DNA of 13,611 nucleotides from DATCVR01 sp036566745 (GCA_036566745.1 DATCVR010000038.1:1-13611), one strand, 5' to 3'. Positions 1 to 7,031 are shown, counted from the stretch's first letter. Notes: generated by a model not told the origin, from the letters alone. Numbers and translations are program-made.

Positions 1-1732
1 CCGACCGGTTGACCGCGCTGACCACGGCCTTCAGCGACGCCGTGACGATGTTGGGGTCGATTCCCACGCCCCAGAACACCTCGCCGCCGACCGAGCACTC
101 CACATAGGCGGCCGCCTTGGCGTCGGCACCCGAGCTCAGCGCGTGCTCGGCGTAGTCGAGCACGCGCACGTCGTAGCCGACACCACGCAGGGCGTCCACG
201 AACGCGTCGATGGGCCCGTCGCCGGTGCCGTCGAGGACGCGGTGTTCGCCGTCGACGACCACACCGACCTTGAGGACGTCGCGCTCGCCCGCGGCCGACG
301 AGGTGTGCACGGAGTTCAGCGCCAGCGGGGCGGAGCGCCCGAGGTACTCGGCGGTGAAGATCTCCCCCATCCGACCCGGCTCGATCTCGCCACCCTCGCC
401 GTCGGTGACCTCCTGGACGACGCCGGAGAATTCGATCTGGAGGCGTCGCGGCAGGTCGAGCTGGTGCTCGGTCTTCATGATGTACGCGACGCCGCCCTTG
501 CCGGACTGCGAGTTGACCCGGATGACGGCCTCGTAGGTGCGCCCGACGTCCTTGGGGTCGATCGGCAGGTAGGGCACCTCCCAGGCGTGGTCGTCGACGG
601 ACGTGCCCGCGTCTTTGGCGTCGCGCTCGAGCGCCTCGAAGCCCTTCTTGATCGCGTCCTGGTGGCTGCCGGAGAACGCGGTGAACACGAGGTCGCCGCC
701 CCAGGGGTGGCGCTCGGGCACCGGCAGCTGGTTGCAGTACTCGACCGTGCGCCGGATCTCGTCGATCCCGGAGTAGTCGATCTGCGGGTCGATCCCCTGA
801 CTGAACAGGTTCATGCCCAGCGTGACCAGGCAGACGTTGCCGGTGCGCTCTCCGTTGCCGAACAGGCAGCCCTCGACGCGGTCGGCACCGGCCTGGACGC
901 CCAGCTCGGCCGCCGCGACGCCGGTGCCGCGGTCGTTGTGCGGGTGGACGGAGAGGATGAGCGACTCGCGCCGGGGCAGGTGGCGGTGCATCCACTCGAT
1001 CGAGTCGGCGTAGACGTTCGGCGTGGCCATCTCGACGGTGGCCGGCAGGTTGACGATCATCTTGCGATCCGGGGTGGGATCGAGGATGTCGATGACCGCG
1101 CCACAGATCTCGACGGCGTACTCGAGCTCGGTGCCGGTGTAGGACTCCGGCGAGTACTCCCAGTAGATCTCGGTGTCCGGGGTGATGGCCTCGGCGTACT
1201 TCAGCGCCGAGCGCGCCGCGGTGGTGGCGATGTCGGTGATGCCGTCGCGGTCGAGGCCGAAGACCACGCGTCGCTGGAGCACCGACGTCGAGTTGTACAG
1301 GTGGACGATGGCCTGCTTGGCGCCGCGCAGCGACTCGAAGGTGCGCTCGATGAGGTGCTCGCGACACTGCGTCAGCACCTGGATGACGACGTCGTCGGGG
1401 ATGTGCCCGCCCTCGATGAGCTGGCGGACGAAGTCGAACTCGGTCTGGCTGGCCGACGGGAAGCCGACCTCGATCTGCTTGTAGCCCATCCGGACCAGCA
1501 GCTCGAACATGCGCATCTTGCGTTCGGCGTTCATCGGATCGATCAGGGCCTGGTTGCCGTCGCGGAGGTCGACGGCGCACCACTGCGGGGCGTGGTCGAT
1601 GCGGACGGTGGGCCAGGTGCGATCGGGCAGGTCGACGGTGATCAGCTCGTGGAACGGGCGATACCGGTGGGCCGGCATGCCGGAGGGCTGCTGCGCGGGC
1701 GGCCAGGACGTGACAGGGCGGGGCTGGCTCAT
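1..1732 (-). CDS. leuA: 2-isopropylmalate synthase, C-terminus cut by window edge
   Basis: This enzyme condenses acetyl-CoA with 2-oxoisovalerate to give 2-isopropylmalate, the first committed step of leucine synthesis, in the cytoplasm. I translated the minus strand from the ATG at 1732 and read 577 codons without a stop. Visible motifs are DLRDGNQAL (residues 55-63, metal and substrate site of the HMGL-like TIM barrel), EVGFPSASQ, YSPESYTGTE, HPHNDRGT (263-270, metal-binding histidines) and FGNGERTGN. After the barrel comes RVNSQSGKGGVAY and then the C-terminal regulatory domain that binds leucine in this family. The sequence follows the long actinobacterial (M. tuberculosis-like) form closely. 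The last residues lie outside the window. A GGGAG ribosome-binding site (1741-1745) sits 8 bases before the ATG. A leader ORF and promoter lie upstream, so leucine control of expression is likely in addition to feedback inhibition. Confidence 0.97.
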   Translation of the reverse strand, partial: MSQPRPVTSWPPAQQPSGMPAHRYRPFHELITVDLPDRTWPTVRIDHAPQWCAVDLRDGNQALIDPMNAERKMRMFELLVRMGYKQIEVGFPSASQTEFDFVRQLIEGGHIPDDVVIQVLTQCREHLIERTFESLRGAKQAIVHLYNSTSVLQRRVVFGLDRDGITDIATTAARSALKYAEAITPDTEIYWEYSPESYTGTELEYAVEICGAVIDILDPTPDRKMIVNLPATVEMATPNVYADSIEWMHRHLPRRESLILSVHPHNDRGTGVAAAELGVQAGADRVEGCLFGNGERTGNVCLVTLGMNLFSQGIDPQIDYSGIDEIRRTVEYCNQLPVPERHPWGGDLVFTAFSGSHQDAIKKGFEALERDAKDAGTSVDDHAWEVPYLPIDPKDVGRTYEAVIRVNSQSGKGGVAYIMKTEHQLDLPRRLQIEFSGVVQEVTDGEGGEIEPGRMGEIFTAEYLGRSAPLALNSVHTSSAAGERDVLKVGVVVDGEHRVLDGTGDGPIDAFVDALRGVGYDVRVLDYAEHALSSGADAKAAAYVECSVGGEVFWGVGIDPNIVTASLKAVVSAVNRS

Positions 1733-1771
1733 GGAACGGACTCCCAGGGAGCGGTCGAGACGACAAGGCGC

Positions 1772-1810
1772 GACCGGCAGCGCGAACTCACCGCGGCGAG
1801 GGAGCCGGTC
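1772..1810 (-). promoter_or_regulatory. leuA leader stem, possible attenuator or translation switch
   Basis: A perfect 7-bp inverted repeat, GACCGGC (1810-1804) and GCCGGTC (1778-1772), starts at the last base of the leader-peptide stop codon. CCGCGG occurs both inside the leader ORF and inside this loop, giving an alternative pairing. A CTCCC at 1804-1800 is complementary to the leuA ribosome-binding site GGGAG (1745-1741). There is no U-run, so control of translation is more likely than an intrinsic terminator. The alternative folds are inference from complementarity. Confidence 0.45.
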
Positions 1811-1857
1811 TAGCGGACCCCACCGCGGCAGCTAAGGAGGAGGTCGAAGCGCCGCAC
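1810..1857 (-). CDS. Putative leucine leader peptide of leuA (15 aa)
   Basis: A 16-codon ORF on the minus strand, GTG to TAG, reads MRRFDLLLSCRGGVR. It has three consecutive Leu codons (CTC CTC CTT). It lies 77 bases upstream of the leuA start and 7 bases downstream of a -10 hexamer, so the message would begin at or next to the GTG (leaderless). Leu-rich leader ORFs ahead of leuA are known in actinobacteria and regulate by ribosome stalling when charged leucyl-tRNA is scarce. The Leu run, the position and the following stem are seen in the sequence. The stalling role is inferred. Confidence 0.72.
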   Translation of the reverse strand: MRRFDLLLSCRGGVR

Positions 1858-1864
1858 GCGGACG

Positions 1865-1893
1865 AGCCTAGCATCGCACCCGCGTCCGGTCAG
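1865..1893 (-). promoter_or_regulatory. Promoter of the leuA leader, overlapping the era stop codon
   Basis: On the minus strand there is a -35-like CTGACC (1893-1888), a 17-base spacer and a -10 TAGGCT (1870-1865). The -35 overlaps the TGA stop of era (1892-1890). The predicted start, about 7 bases past the -10, falls on the GTG of the leader ORF. Spacing and both hexamers fit a housekeeping sigma promoter. No transcript data support it here. Confidence 0.55.
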
Positions 1894-2819
1894 AAGCCGA
1901 GGCGGCCGAGCTGTTTGGGGTCGCGCTGCCAGTCCTTGGCCACCTTGACGTGCAGGTCGAGGTAGACCGGGGTGCCGAGCAGGGCCTCGATCTGGGTGCG
2001 CGCGCGGGTGCCGACCTCGCGGAGGCGCGCGCCCTTGCGGCCGATCACGATGGCCTTCTGGCTGTCGCGCTCGACGTAGAGGTTGACGTGAACGTCAACC
2101 ATGGGGCGGTCGTCGGGACGATCCTCGCGGGGGATCATCTCCTCGACGACCACCGCGATGGAGTGGGGCAGCTCGTCGTGGACGCCTTCGAGCGCCGCCT
2201 CGCGCACCAGCTCGGCCACGAGGGTCTCTTCCGGCTCGTCGGTGAGCTCGCCGTCAGGGTACAGCGGCGGCCCCTCGGGCATCTGGGCCAGCAGCAGCTC
2301 GGTCAGGAGCTCGATCTGACTGCCGTCCGCGGCCGAGACCGGCACGATGTCCGCCCACTCGAAGCCCAGCTCGGTGCCCAGCTGGGCGACCGCCAGGAGC
2401 TGCTCGGCCAGCCGCTCGGGCCGCACGAGGTCGGTCTTGGTGACCACCGCGATCTTGGGCGTGCGGGTGATGCCGGCGATCTCGGTGGCGATGTACCGGT
2501 CGCCCGGCCCGATCTTCTCGTCGGCCGGAATGCACAGGCCGATGACGTCGACCTCGGCCCAGGTGGTGCGCACGAGGTCGTTGAGCCGCTGGCCCAGCAG
2601 GGTGCGCGGGCGATGCAGGCCCGGGGTGTCGACGAGGACGAGCTGGCCGTCGGCGCGGTGGACGATGCCGCGGATCGCGTGCCGGGTGGTCTGCGGGCGG
2701 CTGGAGGTGATCGCCACCTTCTCGCCGACCAGAGCGTTGGTCAGCGTGGACTTGCCCGCGTTGGGCCGTCCCACGAAGCAGGCGAAGCCGGATCGGTACG
2801 TCGGCGCGTCGGTGGTCAC
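1890..2819 (-). CDS. era: GTPase Era, ribosome biogenesis factor
   Basis: Era is a GTPase that binds the 3' end of 16S rRNA through a KH domain and helps mature the small subunit. The 309-residue protein has G1 GRPNAGKS (17-24), the switch region with TTRH, G3 DTPG (64-67), G4 TKTD (127-130), G5 SAA (162-164) and a C-terminal type II KH domain with VIGRKG (258-263). I chose the GTG at 2819, giving MTTDAPTYRSGFACFVG, because this matches the family N-terminus. The frame stays open to an ATG at 2897, but those 26 extra codons cover the palindromic promoter region of the SMR gene and add no recognisable residues. Length is normal for Era. In related actinobacteria era directly follows the cytidine deaminase-like gene; here about 4.2 kb of other genes lies between. 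I see no clear promoter of its own. Confidence 0.95.
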   Translation of the reverse strand: MTTDAPTYRSGFACFVGRPNAGKSTLTNALVGEKVAITSSRPQTTRHAIRGIVHRADGQLVLVDTPGLHRPRTLLGQRLNDLVRTTWAEVDVIGLCIPADEKIGPGDRYIATEIAGITRTPKIAVVTKTDLVRPERLAEQLLAVAQLGTELGFEWADIVPVSAADGSQIELLTELLLAQMPEGPPLYPDGELTDEPEETLVAELVREAALEGVHDELPHSIAVVVEEMIPREDRPDDRPMVDVHVNLYVERDSQKAIVIGRKGARLREVGTRARTQIEALLGTPVYLDLHVKVAKDWQRDPKQLGRLGF

Positions 2820-2859
2820 GACGACGAGTGTCCCATCTCGGGACGGCCGAGCGAGTGAG

Positions 2860-2897
2860 TTGTACAGATGTACTGCTTTTTTGGTACGATCGTACAA
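2860..2897 (+). promoter_or_regulatory. SMR-tetR promoter with two palindromic operators
   Basis: Two GTAC-N4-GTAC elements lie 38 bases upstream of the SMR start. The first is GTACAGATGTAC (2862-2873), with matching half-sites and an imperfect centre. The second, GTACGATCGTAC (2884-2895), is a perfect 12-bp palindrome. Their centres are 22 bp apart, about two helical turns. They overlap a possible -35 TTGTAC (2860-2865) and -10 TACGAT (2885-2890), whose 19-base spacer is long. They are probably binding sites for the TetR protein encoded two genes downstream. The region is more AT-rich than its surroundings and has a run of six T (2878-2883 region). Confidence 0.65.
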
Positions 2898-2932
2898 GTA
2901 TTCGTCCAGGAGCCCGAGAGGACCTGATCACC

Positions 2933-3256
2933 ATGGCCTGGCTGCTCGTCATTGTCGGCGGCCTGTTCGAGACGGCGTTCGCGCTCTTCCTCAAGTTCTC
3001 CGACGGTTTCACCAAGCTCTGGCCCACCGTGGGCTTCGCGGTCACGATGGTCATCAGCCTGGGCCTGCTCTCGCTCGGCCTGCGCGAGCTCCCGGTCGGC
3101 ACCGCGTACGCCGTGTGGACCGGGATCGGCGCGACCGGCACGGCGATCGTCGGCATGCTCTTCTTGCACGACCCGGTCAGCGTGCTGCGGGTGCTCGCCA
3201 TCAGTCTCATCGTCGGAGGGGTGATCTTGCTCAACCTGGCCGGCGCGGGACACTGA
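2933..3256 (+). CDS. SMR-family efflux protein, Gdx/SugE-like
   Basis: This is a 107-residue four-helix inner-membrane exporter of the small multidrug resistance family, which works as an antiparallel dimer driven by protons. The conserved membrane glutamate is Glu13 in helix 1 (GGLFETAFA). The stretch LPVGTAYAVWTGIGA before and in helix 3 resembles SugE/Gdx guanidinium exporters, where WTGIGA is usual, more than EmrE/Qac proteins, which have WSG. Members of paired SMR heterodimers also carry this stretch, so the substrate is uncertain. The ATG at 2933 follows GAGAGGA at a suitable distance. The stop is 4 bases before the TetR gene, so the two are co-transcribed and probably translationally coupled. 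No guanidine riboswitch is apparent; control seems to be by the TetR neighbour. Confidence 0.9.
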   Translation: MAWLLVIVGGLFETAFALFLKFSDGFTKLWPTVGFAVTMVISLGLLSLGLRELPVGTAYAVWTGIGATGTAIVGMLFLHDPVSVLRVLAISLIVGGVILLNLAGAGH

Positions 3257-3260
3257 CCCG

Positions 3261-3839
3261 ATGGCCACCACCAAGGGCGAGCGCCGCAGGGCCGAACTGA
3301 TCTCCGCGGCCGCGGGCATCCTGCTCGCCGACGGGATCGAGGCGATCAGCCACCGCGCGGTCGCGACCGCCGCCGGGGTCCCCCTCGGGGCCACCACCTA
3401 CTACTTCGCCACCCTCGACGATCTGCGACAGGCGGCCGTGGACGCGTTGGTCGCCTCCGACATCACCCGCATGGACTCCGCCACCTCGGGGCTCGCCACC
3501 CGCGAGCGCGGCGCCCGCGCCACCGCGCGCATGATCGTCACGCTGCTCACCCCGTCCGACCCGCGAGAGCTGATCGCCTGGTACGAACGCTACGTCCGGT
3601 CCGCCCGCGACCCGCTCCTCGCCGGCGCCGCCCAGCGCACCAACGCGGCCGCCCGTGCCCACACGGCGACCGTTCTCGAGCGCTCGGGGTGGGCCTCGAC
3701 GCTACCGGCCGACGTGGTCCTGGCCGTGGTAGACGGCGCGGTCATCGGCGCGCTGGCCGAGGGACGGTCGCCGTCGGGTGCACGGACGGCTGCGGCGGAG
3801 GGCCTCCGGATCGTTCTCGAGCGGTGCCGGCCCGGCTGA
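3261..3839 (+). CDS. TetR-family transcriptional regulator
   Basis: This 192-residue DNA-binding repressor has an N-terminal three-helix HTH domain (about residues 6-55). The recognition region SHRAVATAAGVPLGATTYYF (30-49) is typical of TetR proteins. The rest (about 60-190) is the all-helical ligand-binding and dimerisation domain, which is not diagnostic for a ligand. The ATG lies 4 bases after the SMR stop. The obvious inference is that it represses its own operon through the twin GTAC-N4-GTAC sites and is released by a substrate of the exporter. It converges with the PfkB gene, 23 bases away, with no convincing terminator between them. Confidence 0.92.
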   Translation: MATTKGERRRAELISAAAGILLADGIEAISHRAVATAAGVPLGATTYYFATLDDLRQAAVDALVASDITRMDSATSGLATRERGARATARMIVTLLTPSDPRELIAWYERYVRSARDPLLAGAAQRTNAAARAHTATVLERSGWASTLPADVVLAVVDGAVIGALAEGRSPSGARTAAAEGLRIVLERCRPG

Positions 3840-3862
3840 GCCGCCCACACCCGCCCCTGCGC

Positions 3863-5014
3863 TCAGGCCCGCCGGTGGCTGGCGGCGATGCCCGCGAAGT
3901 ACCCGTGACCGCCCGCGCCCGCGTGCTGGATCGAGGTGCGGGCCAGGGCCATGCCCAGCCGGATCCCGGTCCGGACGTCCTGGCCAGGGCCCGGATCGCC
4001 CAGTGCCGCCAGGAGCCCGGCCGCGAACACGTCGCCGGCACCGGTGGAGTCCTCGATCTGCTCCTCCGCCACCCGCGTGTGCCGGCAGGAGTCCACGACC
4101 GTTCCGGACGCGGTGCGCCGGAACAGCCACACGACGTCGGCCTGCTTGTGCACGATGGTCGCGTCCGGGCTGGTCACCCGGTCGAGTAGCCGCTCGGCCG
4201 CGGCACTGTGCGCGACAGTGTCCACCTCGACGTCGCCCGCGCCGGCAAGCTCGCGGAACTCGCGGTCGTTCAGCAGCACGTAGTCGCCGAGCGCCACGAT
4301 CCGGTCGATGTCCTCTGTGCGTCGCGTGCACCACACGTGTCCGGGGTCGACCACGACCACGACGCCGGGATTGCGCCGCTTGACCGCAGCCAGGACGGCG
4401 CCGAGCGCAGCGGGCGTGTCGTCGTCGAGGAACGAGGTCACGTGGACGACGCGAGCCGAGGACAGGTGGTCGACGATGTCTGCGACGGAGTGGGACAGGT
4501 ACCCGGCCATCCGCGCGTTGGCCCCGGGATGGATGAGCAGCGTCCGCTCGCCCTGGCCCATGACCGACAGGCAGATCCCACCGAACCCGGTCGAGTCGAC
4601 CTCGACCCGGCTGCGCTCGATGCCCAGCCTATCGAGCTCGTCGTGCGCGGCGAGGCCGCCGTCGAGGGCCAGGCCCGAGACACCGACATAGCCGAGCCGG
4701 TGTCCCAGGCCGGTGCGCGCCAGCGCGTGGACGGCGTTGAAGGCCGAACCTCCCGGGGCGGCCTCGAGCGTGTCGACATCGATCTCGTCGAGCGCGGCCC
4801 GCATCGTCGGGGCGTCGACGACCTGCTCGACGCCCCACTCGATCGGCGAGTCACGGTCGGCGACCACCTTGCCGGCTCGCTGCACCGCCAGAACCCGGTC
4901 CTGGTCGGTCATCAGCGACGCGGTGGCGACGTAGTCGAGGTTGAGCGCGCCCACGCCCACGACGTCGAGCGTGGGCACGCCTCTTGTCCAGGCGCGCGGC
5001 CTGGGTGTCGTCAC
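3863..5014 (-). CDS. PfkB-family (ribokinase-like) sugar or nucleoside kinase
   Basis: This 383-residue cytoplasmic kinase transfers phosphate from ATP to a hydroxyl of a sugar or nucleoside; the substrate cannot be named. Visible are the substrate-binding GALNLD near residue 22, PfkB signature 1 (GGSAFNAVHALARTG, 88-102), the NDRE motif (249-252, NxxE type, Mg/phosphate) and signature 2 (DSTGAGDVFAAG, 322-333) with catalytic base Asp328. The distance between LNLD and the GG of signature 1 is about 60 residues, against roughly 25 in ribokinase. That makes an insertion of about 35 residues in or near the lid, so the substrate site may be unusual. It starts at GTG 5014, overlapping the TGA of the zinc-ribbon membrane protein by GTGA. 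The two are therefore one operon with coupled translation. Confidence 0.9.
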   Translation of the reverse strand: MTTPRPRAWTRGVPTLDVVGVGALNLDYVATASLMTDQDRVLAVQRAGKVVADRDSPIEWGVEQVVDAPTMRAALDEIDVDTLEAAPGGSAFNAVHALARTGLGHRLGYVGVSGLALDGGLAAHDELDRLGIERSRVEVDSTGFGGICLSVMGQGERTLLIHPGANARMAGYLSHSVADIVDHLSSARVVHVTSFLDDDTPAALGAVLAAVKRRNPGVVVVVDPGHVWCTRRTEDIDRIVALGDYVLLNDREFRELAGAGDVEVDTVAHSAAAERLLDRVTSPDATIVHKQADVVWLFRRTASGTVVDSCRHTRVAEEQIEDSTGAGDVFAAGLLAALGDPGPGQDVRTGIRLGMALARTSIQHAGAGGHGYFAGIAASHRRA

Positions 5015-6912
5015 GCCCGTCCGCGCAGCGCCTCGTCCACCGCCGGGTCGCCCAGCGCACCGAGCCAGGCGAGCAGCTCGGGGTAGGTCGACGGGTTGGC
5101 GGCGACGTACGGACGCAGCGACGCCTCGGTGGCGGCGATGTCGGCCAGCACCGCCAGCGGAGTGCTGGGGTCGGCCGCGACCTGGGCGTCGTACCGCGGG
5201 GTGGCAGCGGGCTGCTCGGTCGTCTGCTGCGCCGGGGCCGCCTGCGCGGGCGTGACCGGCTGGATCGTCGTGGCCTGCTGGTCGGCGGCGTGCTGGTGCG
5301 TGGCCGCGTCCTCCTGGGCGGGCTGCACGGGCGCGGCCTGCACGACCGTCGCCTGCAGGTCCGGCACCGGCGACGCGGGGGCGGGCTGGTGGGTGGGCGC
5401 GGCCTGCTGAGCGGGAGTCGGCTGCTGGGCTGGCGTCGGGTACACCGGTGCCGCCTGAGCCGAGGGCGCCTGGGCCGGTGTCGCCTGAACCGCGGACGCC
5501 TGGGCAGCGGGCTGAGCCGTCGAGATCGGTCCGTACTCGGCGCGAACCGCCTTGGGCGCCGAGATCAGCACGACGATCGCCACCGCGAAGGCGAACAGGA
5601 TGCTGATGGCCGCGACGTCGAAGAGCCCCACCGGGTAGGTGTCCGAGCTGCCCACCACGGCCGCCTGGACGATGCCCAGCACGACGAACACGCCGGCGAC
5701 CACGAGAGCCACCTGCCGTCCGGCCTTCGGGTCGCGGGTCAGGGCGTTACGGCCGACCAGCGCGGCCGCGACCACGATGAGCTGGAGCACGAGCACGGTG
5801 ATCTGAGCGCCGCGCCCGGTCTCCTCGGCGGCCAGCGACACGCCCGCGATGACGACGCCGAAGCCGGCCGACACCACGGTGAGCTGGAACAGCCGCCCCG
5901 CCGTGGTGATCCACCGGGCCGCTCCCCCACCCGTGGGGATGATCGCGGACATCGTGGCGGCGGTGACCATGGCGCCGAGCGCCGGCCAGAACAATGCCGC
6001 GGGTCCGGCGAGCCGCACGCTCCACGCGTCGCCCACAGAGGTGTCGGCGCCGAGCTGCCAGAAGCCCGCCAGCAGCCCGGTGGCGCCCAGGACGACCAGC
6101 ACGTCACGCCACGACGGGTCGCGCCGTGCGAAGCCCAGCAGCGCGATGCCCGGGATGGCCACGAAGAACGCCAGGCCGAGGACGAACAGCGTGACGTCGC
6201 TCCACTCGAGGCTGCTCGAGTCGATCAGGACGATGATGAGGGCGACCACGCTCAGCACGGCGATGACCGCTCCGGTGCCCAGGGCGACCAACCGCCAGAG
6301 CGCTCCGTCGCCTTGGCCGGGCTCGAACTCGGAGCGCCTGGCCTGGGCAGCCACGATGACTCCGGCCAACCCGAACGCCATGCCGACGCCCACGCCGTCC
6401 CCGCCGCCGATGTCGCCGTCGACGAGGTCGATGACGATGGTGACCGCGACGATCAGCACGTACGGGGCGTTGGCCGCCAGCCGCGCCAGCCGCAGCTGGG
6501 AGTTGCCCCAGGTGGCCGGCAGGACATTGGCCCGCTTGAGGTACGGCAGCGCCAGCGAGGCGATCGAGAGCAGCGCCGCGAGGATCACGTACACCTTGTC
6601 GGTGGACGAGTCGAATCGGTCCCACGGCATCCCGAAGGACATCAGCAACAGGACCAAGGCGATCGCGTCGCGGACGTAGTCGCTGGGCGGCATGTCGGCG
6701 AACGGCGTACCGCGCACCGCTCCGAGCAGGGACGCGGCGGCCGAGACACCCGGCTGTGGCTGTTCGGCGCGGACCCCTTCCGGCCGTGCTTGATCGGGCG
6801 GGGTCGTGGCGGCGCCGGCCTGCGCGGACTCCGCGCCCGGCATGGGCCGTCCACAACTGCCGCAGTATGGGGTTCCGGTAGCAGGCGCGCCGCAATTCGC
6901 GCAGAAGCTCAT
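5011..6912 (-). CDS. Zinc-ribbon multi-pass membrane protein with C-terminal LRV-like repeat
   Basis: This 633-residue membrane protein has no known function. Residues 3-23 form a zinc ribbon with Cys4, Cys7, Cys17 and Cys20 (CANC ... CGSC). A flexible Pro/Ala/Gln linker runs to about 75. About 12 hydrophobic helices span 80-451. A low-complexity Ala/Pro/Gln segment covers about 463-573. Residues 575-630 (AADPSTPLAVLADIAA ... VAANPSTYPELLAWL) look like the variant leucine-rich repeat found at the C-termini of actinobacterial proteins. The ATG at 6912 is chosen because the zinc ribbon starts there; the frame is open upstream but runs antisense through other genes. The gene has its own promoter and is coupled to the PfkB gene. 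Both termini are probably cytoplasmic if the helix count is even. Confidence 0.88.
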   Translation of the reverse strand: MSFCANCGAPATGTPYCGSCGRPMPGAESAQAGAATTPPDQARPEGVRAEQPQPGVSAAASLLGAVRGTPFADMPPSDYVRDAIALVLLLMSFGMPWDRFDSSTDKVYVILAALLSIASLALPYLKRANVLPATWGNSQLRLARLAANAPYVLIVAVTIVIDLVDGDIGGGDGVGVGMAFGLAGVIVAAQARRSEFEPGQGDGALWRLVALGTGAVIAVLSVVALIIVLIDSSSLEWSDVTLFVLGLAFFVAIPGIALLGFARRDPSWRDVLVVLGATGLLAGFWQLGADTSVGDAWSVRLAGPAALFWPALGAMVTAATMSAIIPTGGGAARWITTAGRLFQLTVVSAGFGVVIAGVSLAAEETGRGAQITVLVLQLIVVAAALVGRNALTRDPKAGRQVALVVAGVFVVLGIVQAAVVGSSDTYPVGLFDVAAISILFAFAVAIVVLISAPKAVRAEYGPISTAQPAAQASAVQATPAQAPSAQAAPVYPTPAQQPTPAQQAAPTHQPAPASPVPDLQATVVQAAPVQPAQEDAATHQHAADQQATTIQPVTPAQAAPAQQTTEQPAATPRYDAQVAADPSTPLAVLADIAATEASLRPYVAANPSTYPELLAWLGALGDPAVDEALRGRA

Positions 6913-6964
6913 CACTGTCTCCAGTCGGTCGATCGTCCACGAAGCGTGATCGGGGACGCGCCGA

Positions 6965-6992
6965 ACCGTAGCGCACCGGAGATCGATGTCGA
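6965..6992 (-). promoter_or_regulatory. Candidate promoter of the zinc-ribbon/pfkB operon
   Basis: Minus-strand TCGACA (6992-6987, five of six to TTGACA), a 16-base spacer and TACGGT (6970-6965, fits TANNNT) lie 52 bases upstream of the ATG at 6912. A start near 6958 would leave a short 5' UTR of about 45 bases. It is the best hexamer pair in the 119-base gap. Confidence 0.5.
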
Positions 6993-7001
6993 AGTCCGCA
7001 C

Positions 7002-7015
7002 CCCGCCGCGGCGGG
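7002..7015 (-). terminator. GC-rich perfect palindrome after the cytidine deaminase-like gene
   Basis: CCCGCCGCGGCGGG is a 14-bp perfect palindrome starting 16 bases past the stop of the deaminase-like gene. It could form a stem at the end of the phoH-ybeY transcript, but it has no loop bases of its own and no U-run. A role as terminator is only possible; it may instead be an operator or chance in GC-rich DNA. Confidence 0.2.
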
Positions 7016-7031
7016 CACCTGGGTGGATGGG

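Noticed and set aside
143..1813. Long plus-strand open frame of 556 codons opposite leuA
   Set aside because: It is antisense to a clear leuA, its composition (Val, Asp, Gly, Arg) is that of a high-GC shadow frame, and it shows no domain.
2820..2897. Longer Era starting at 2897
   Set aside because: The extra 26 residues are not family-like and cover the operators of the SMR promoter; the GTG at 2819 gives the normal Era N-terminus.
2898..2932. Guanidine riboswitch upstream of the SMR gene
   Set aside because: The predicted 5' UTR is only about 35 bases, too short, and a TetR gene with palindromic operators explains the control.
3840..3862. Bidirectional terminator between tetR and pfkB
   Set aside because: Only short GC-rich complementarity (CGGCT/AGCCG with a one-base loop) is present and there is no T-run on either strand.
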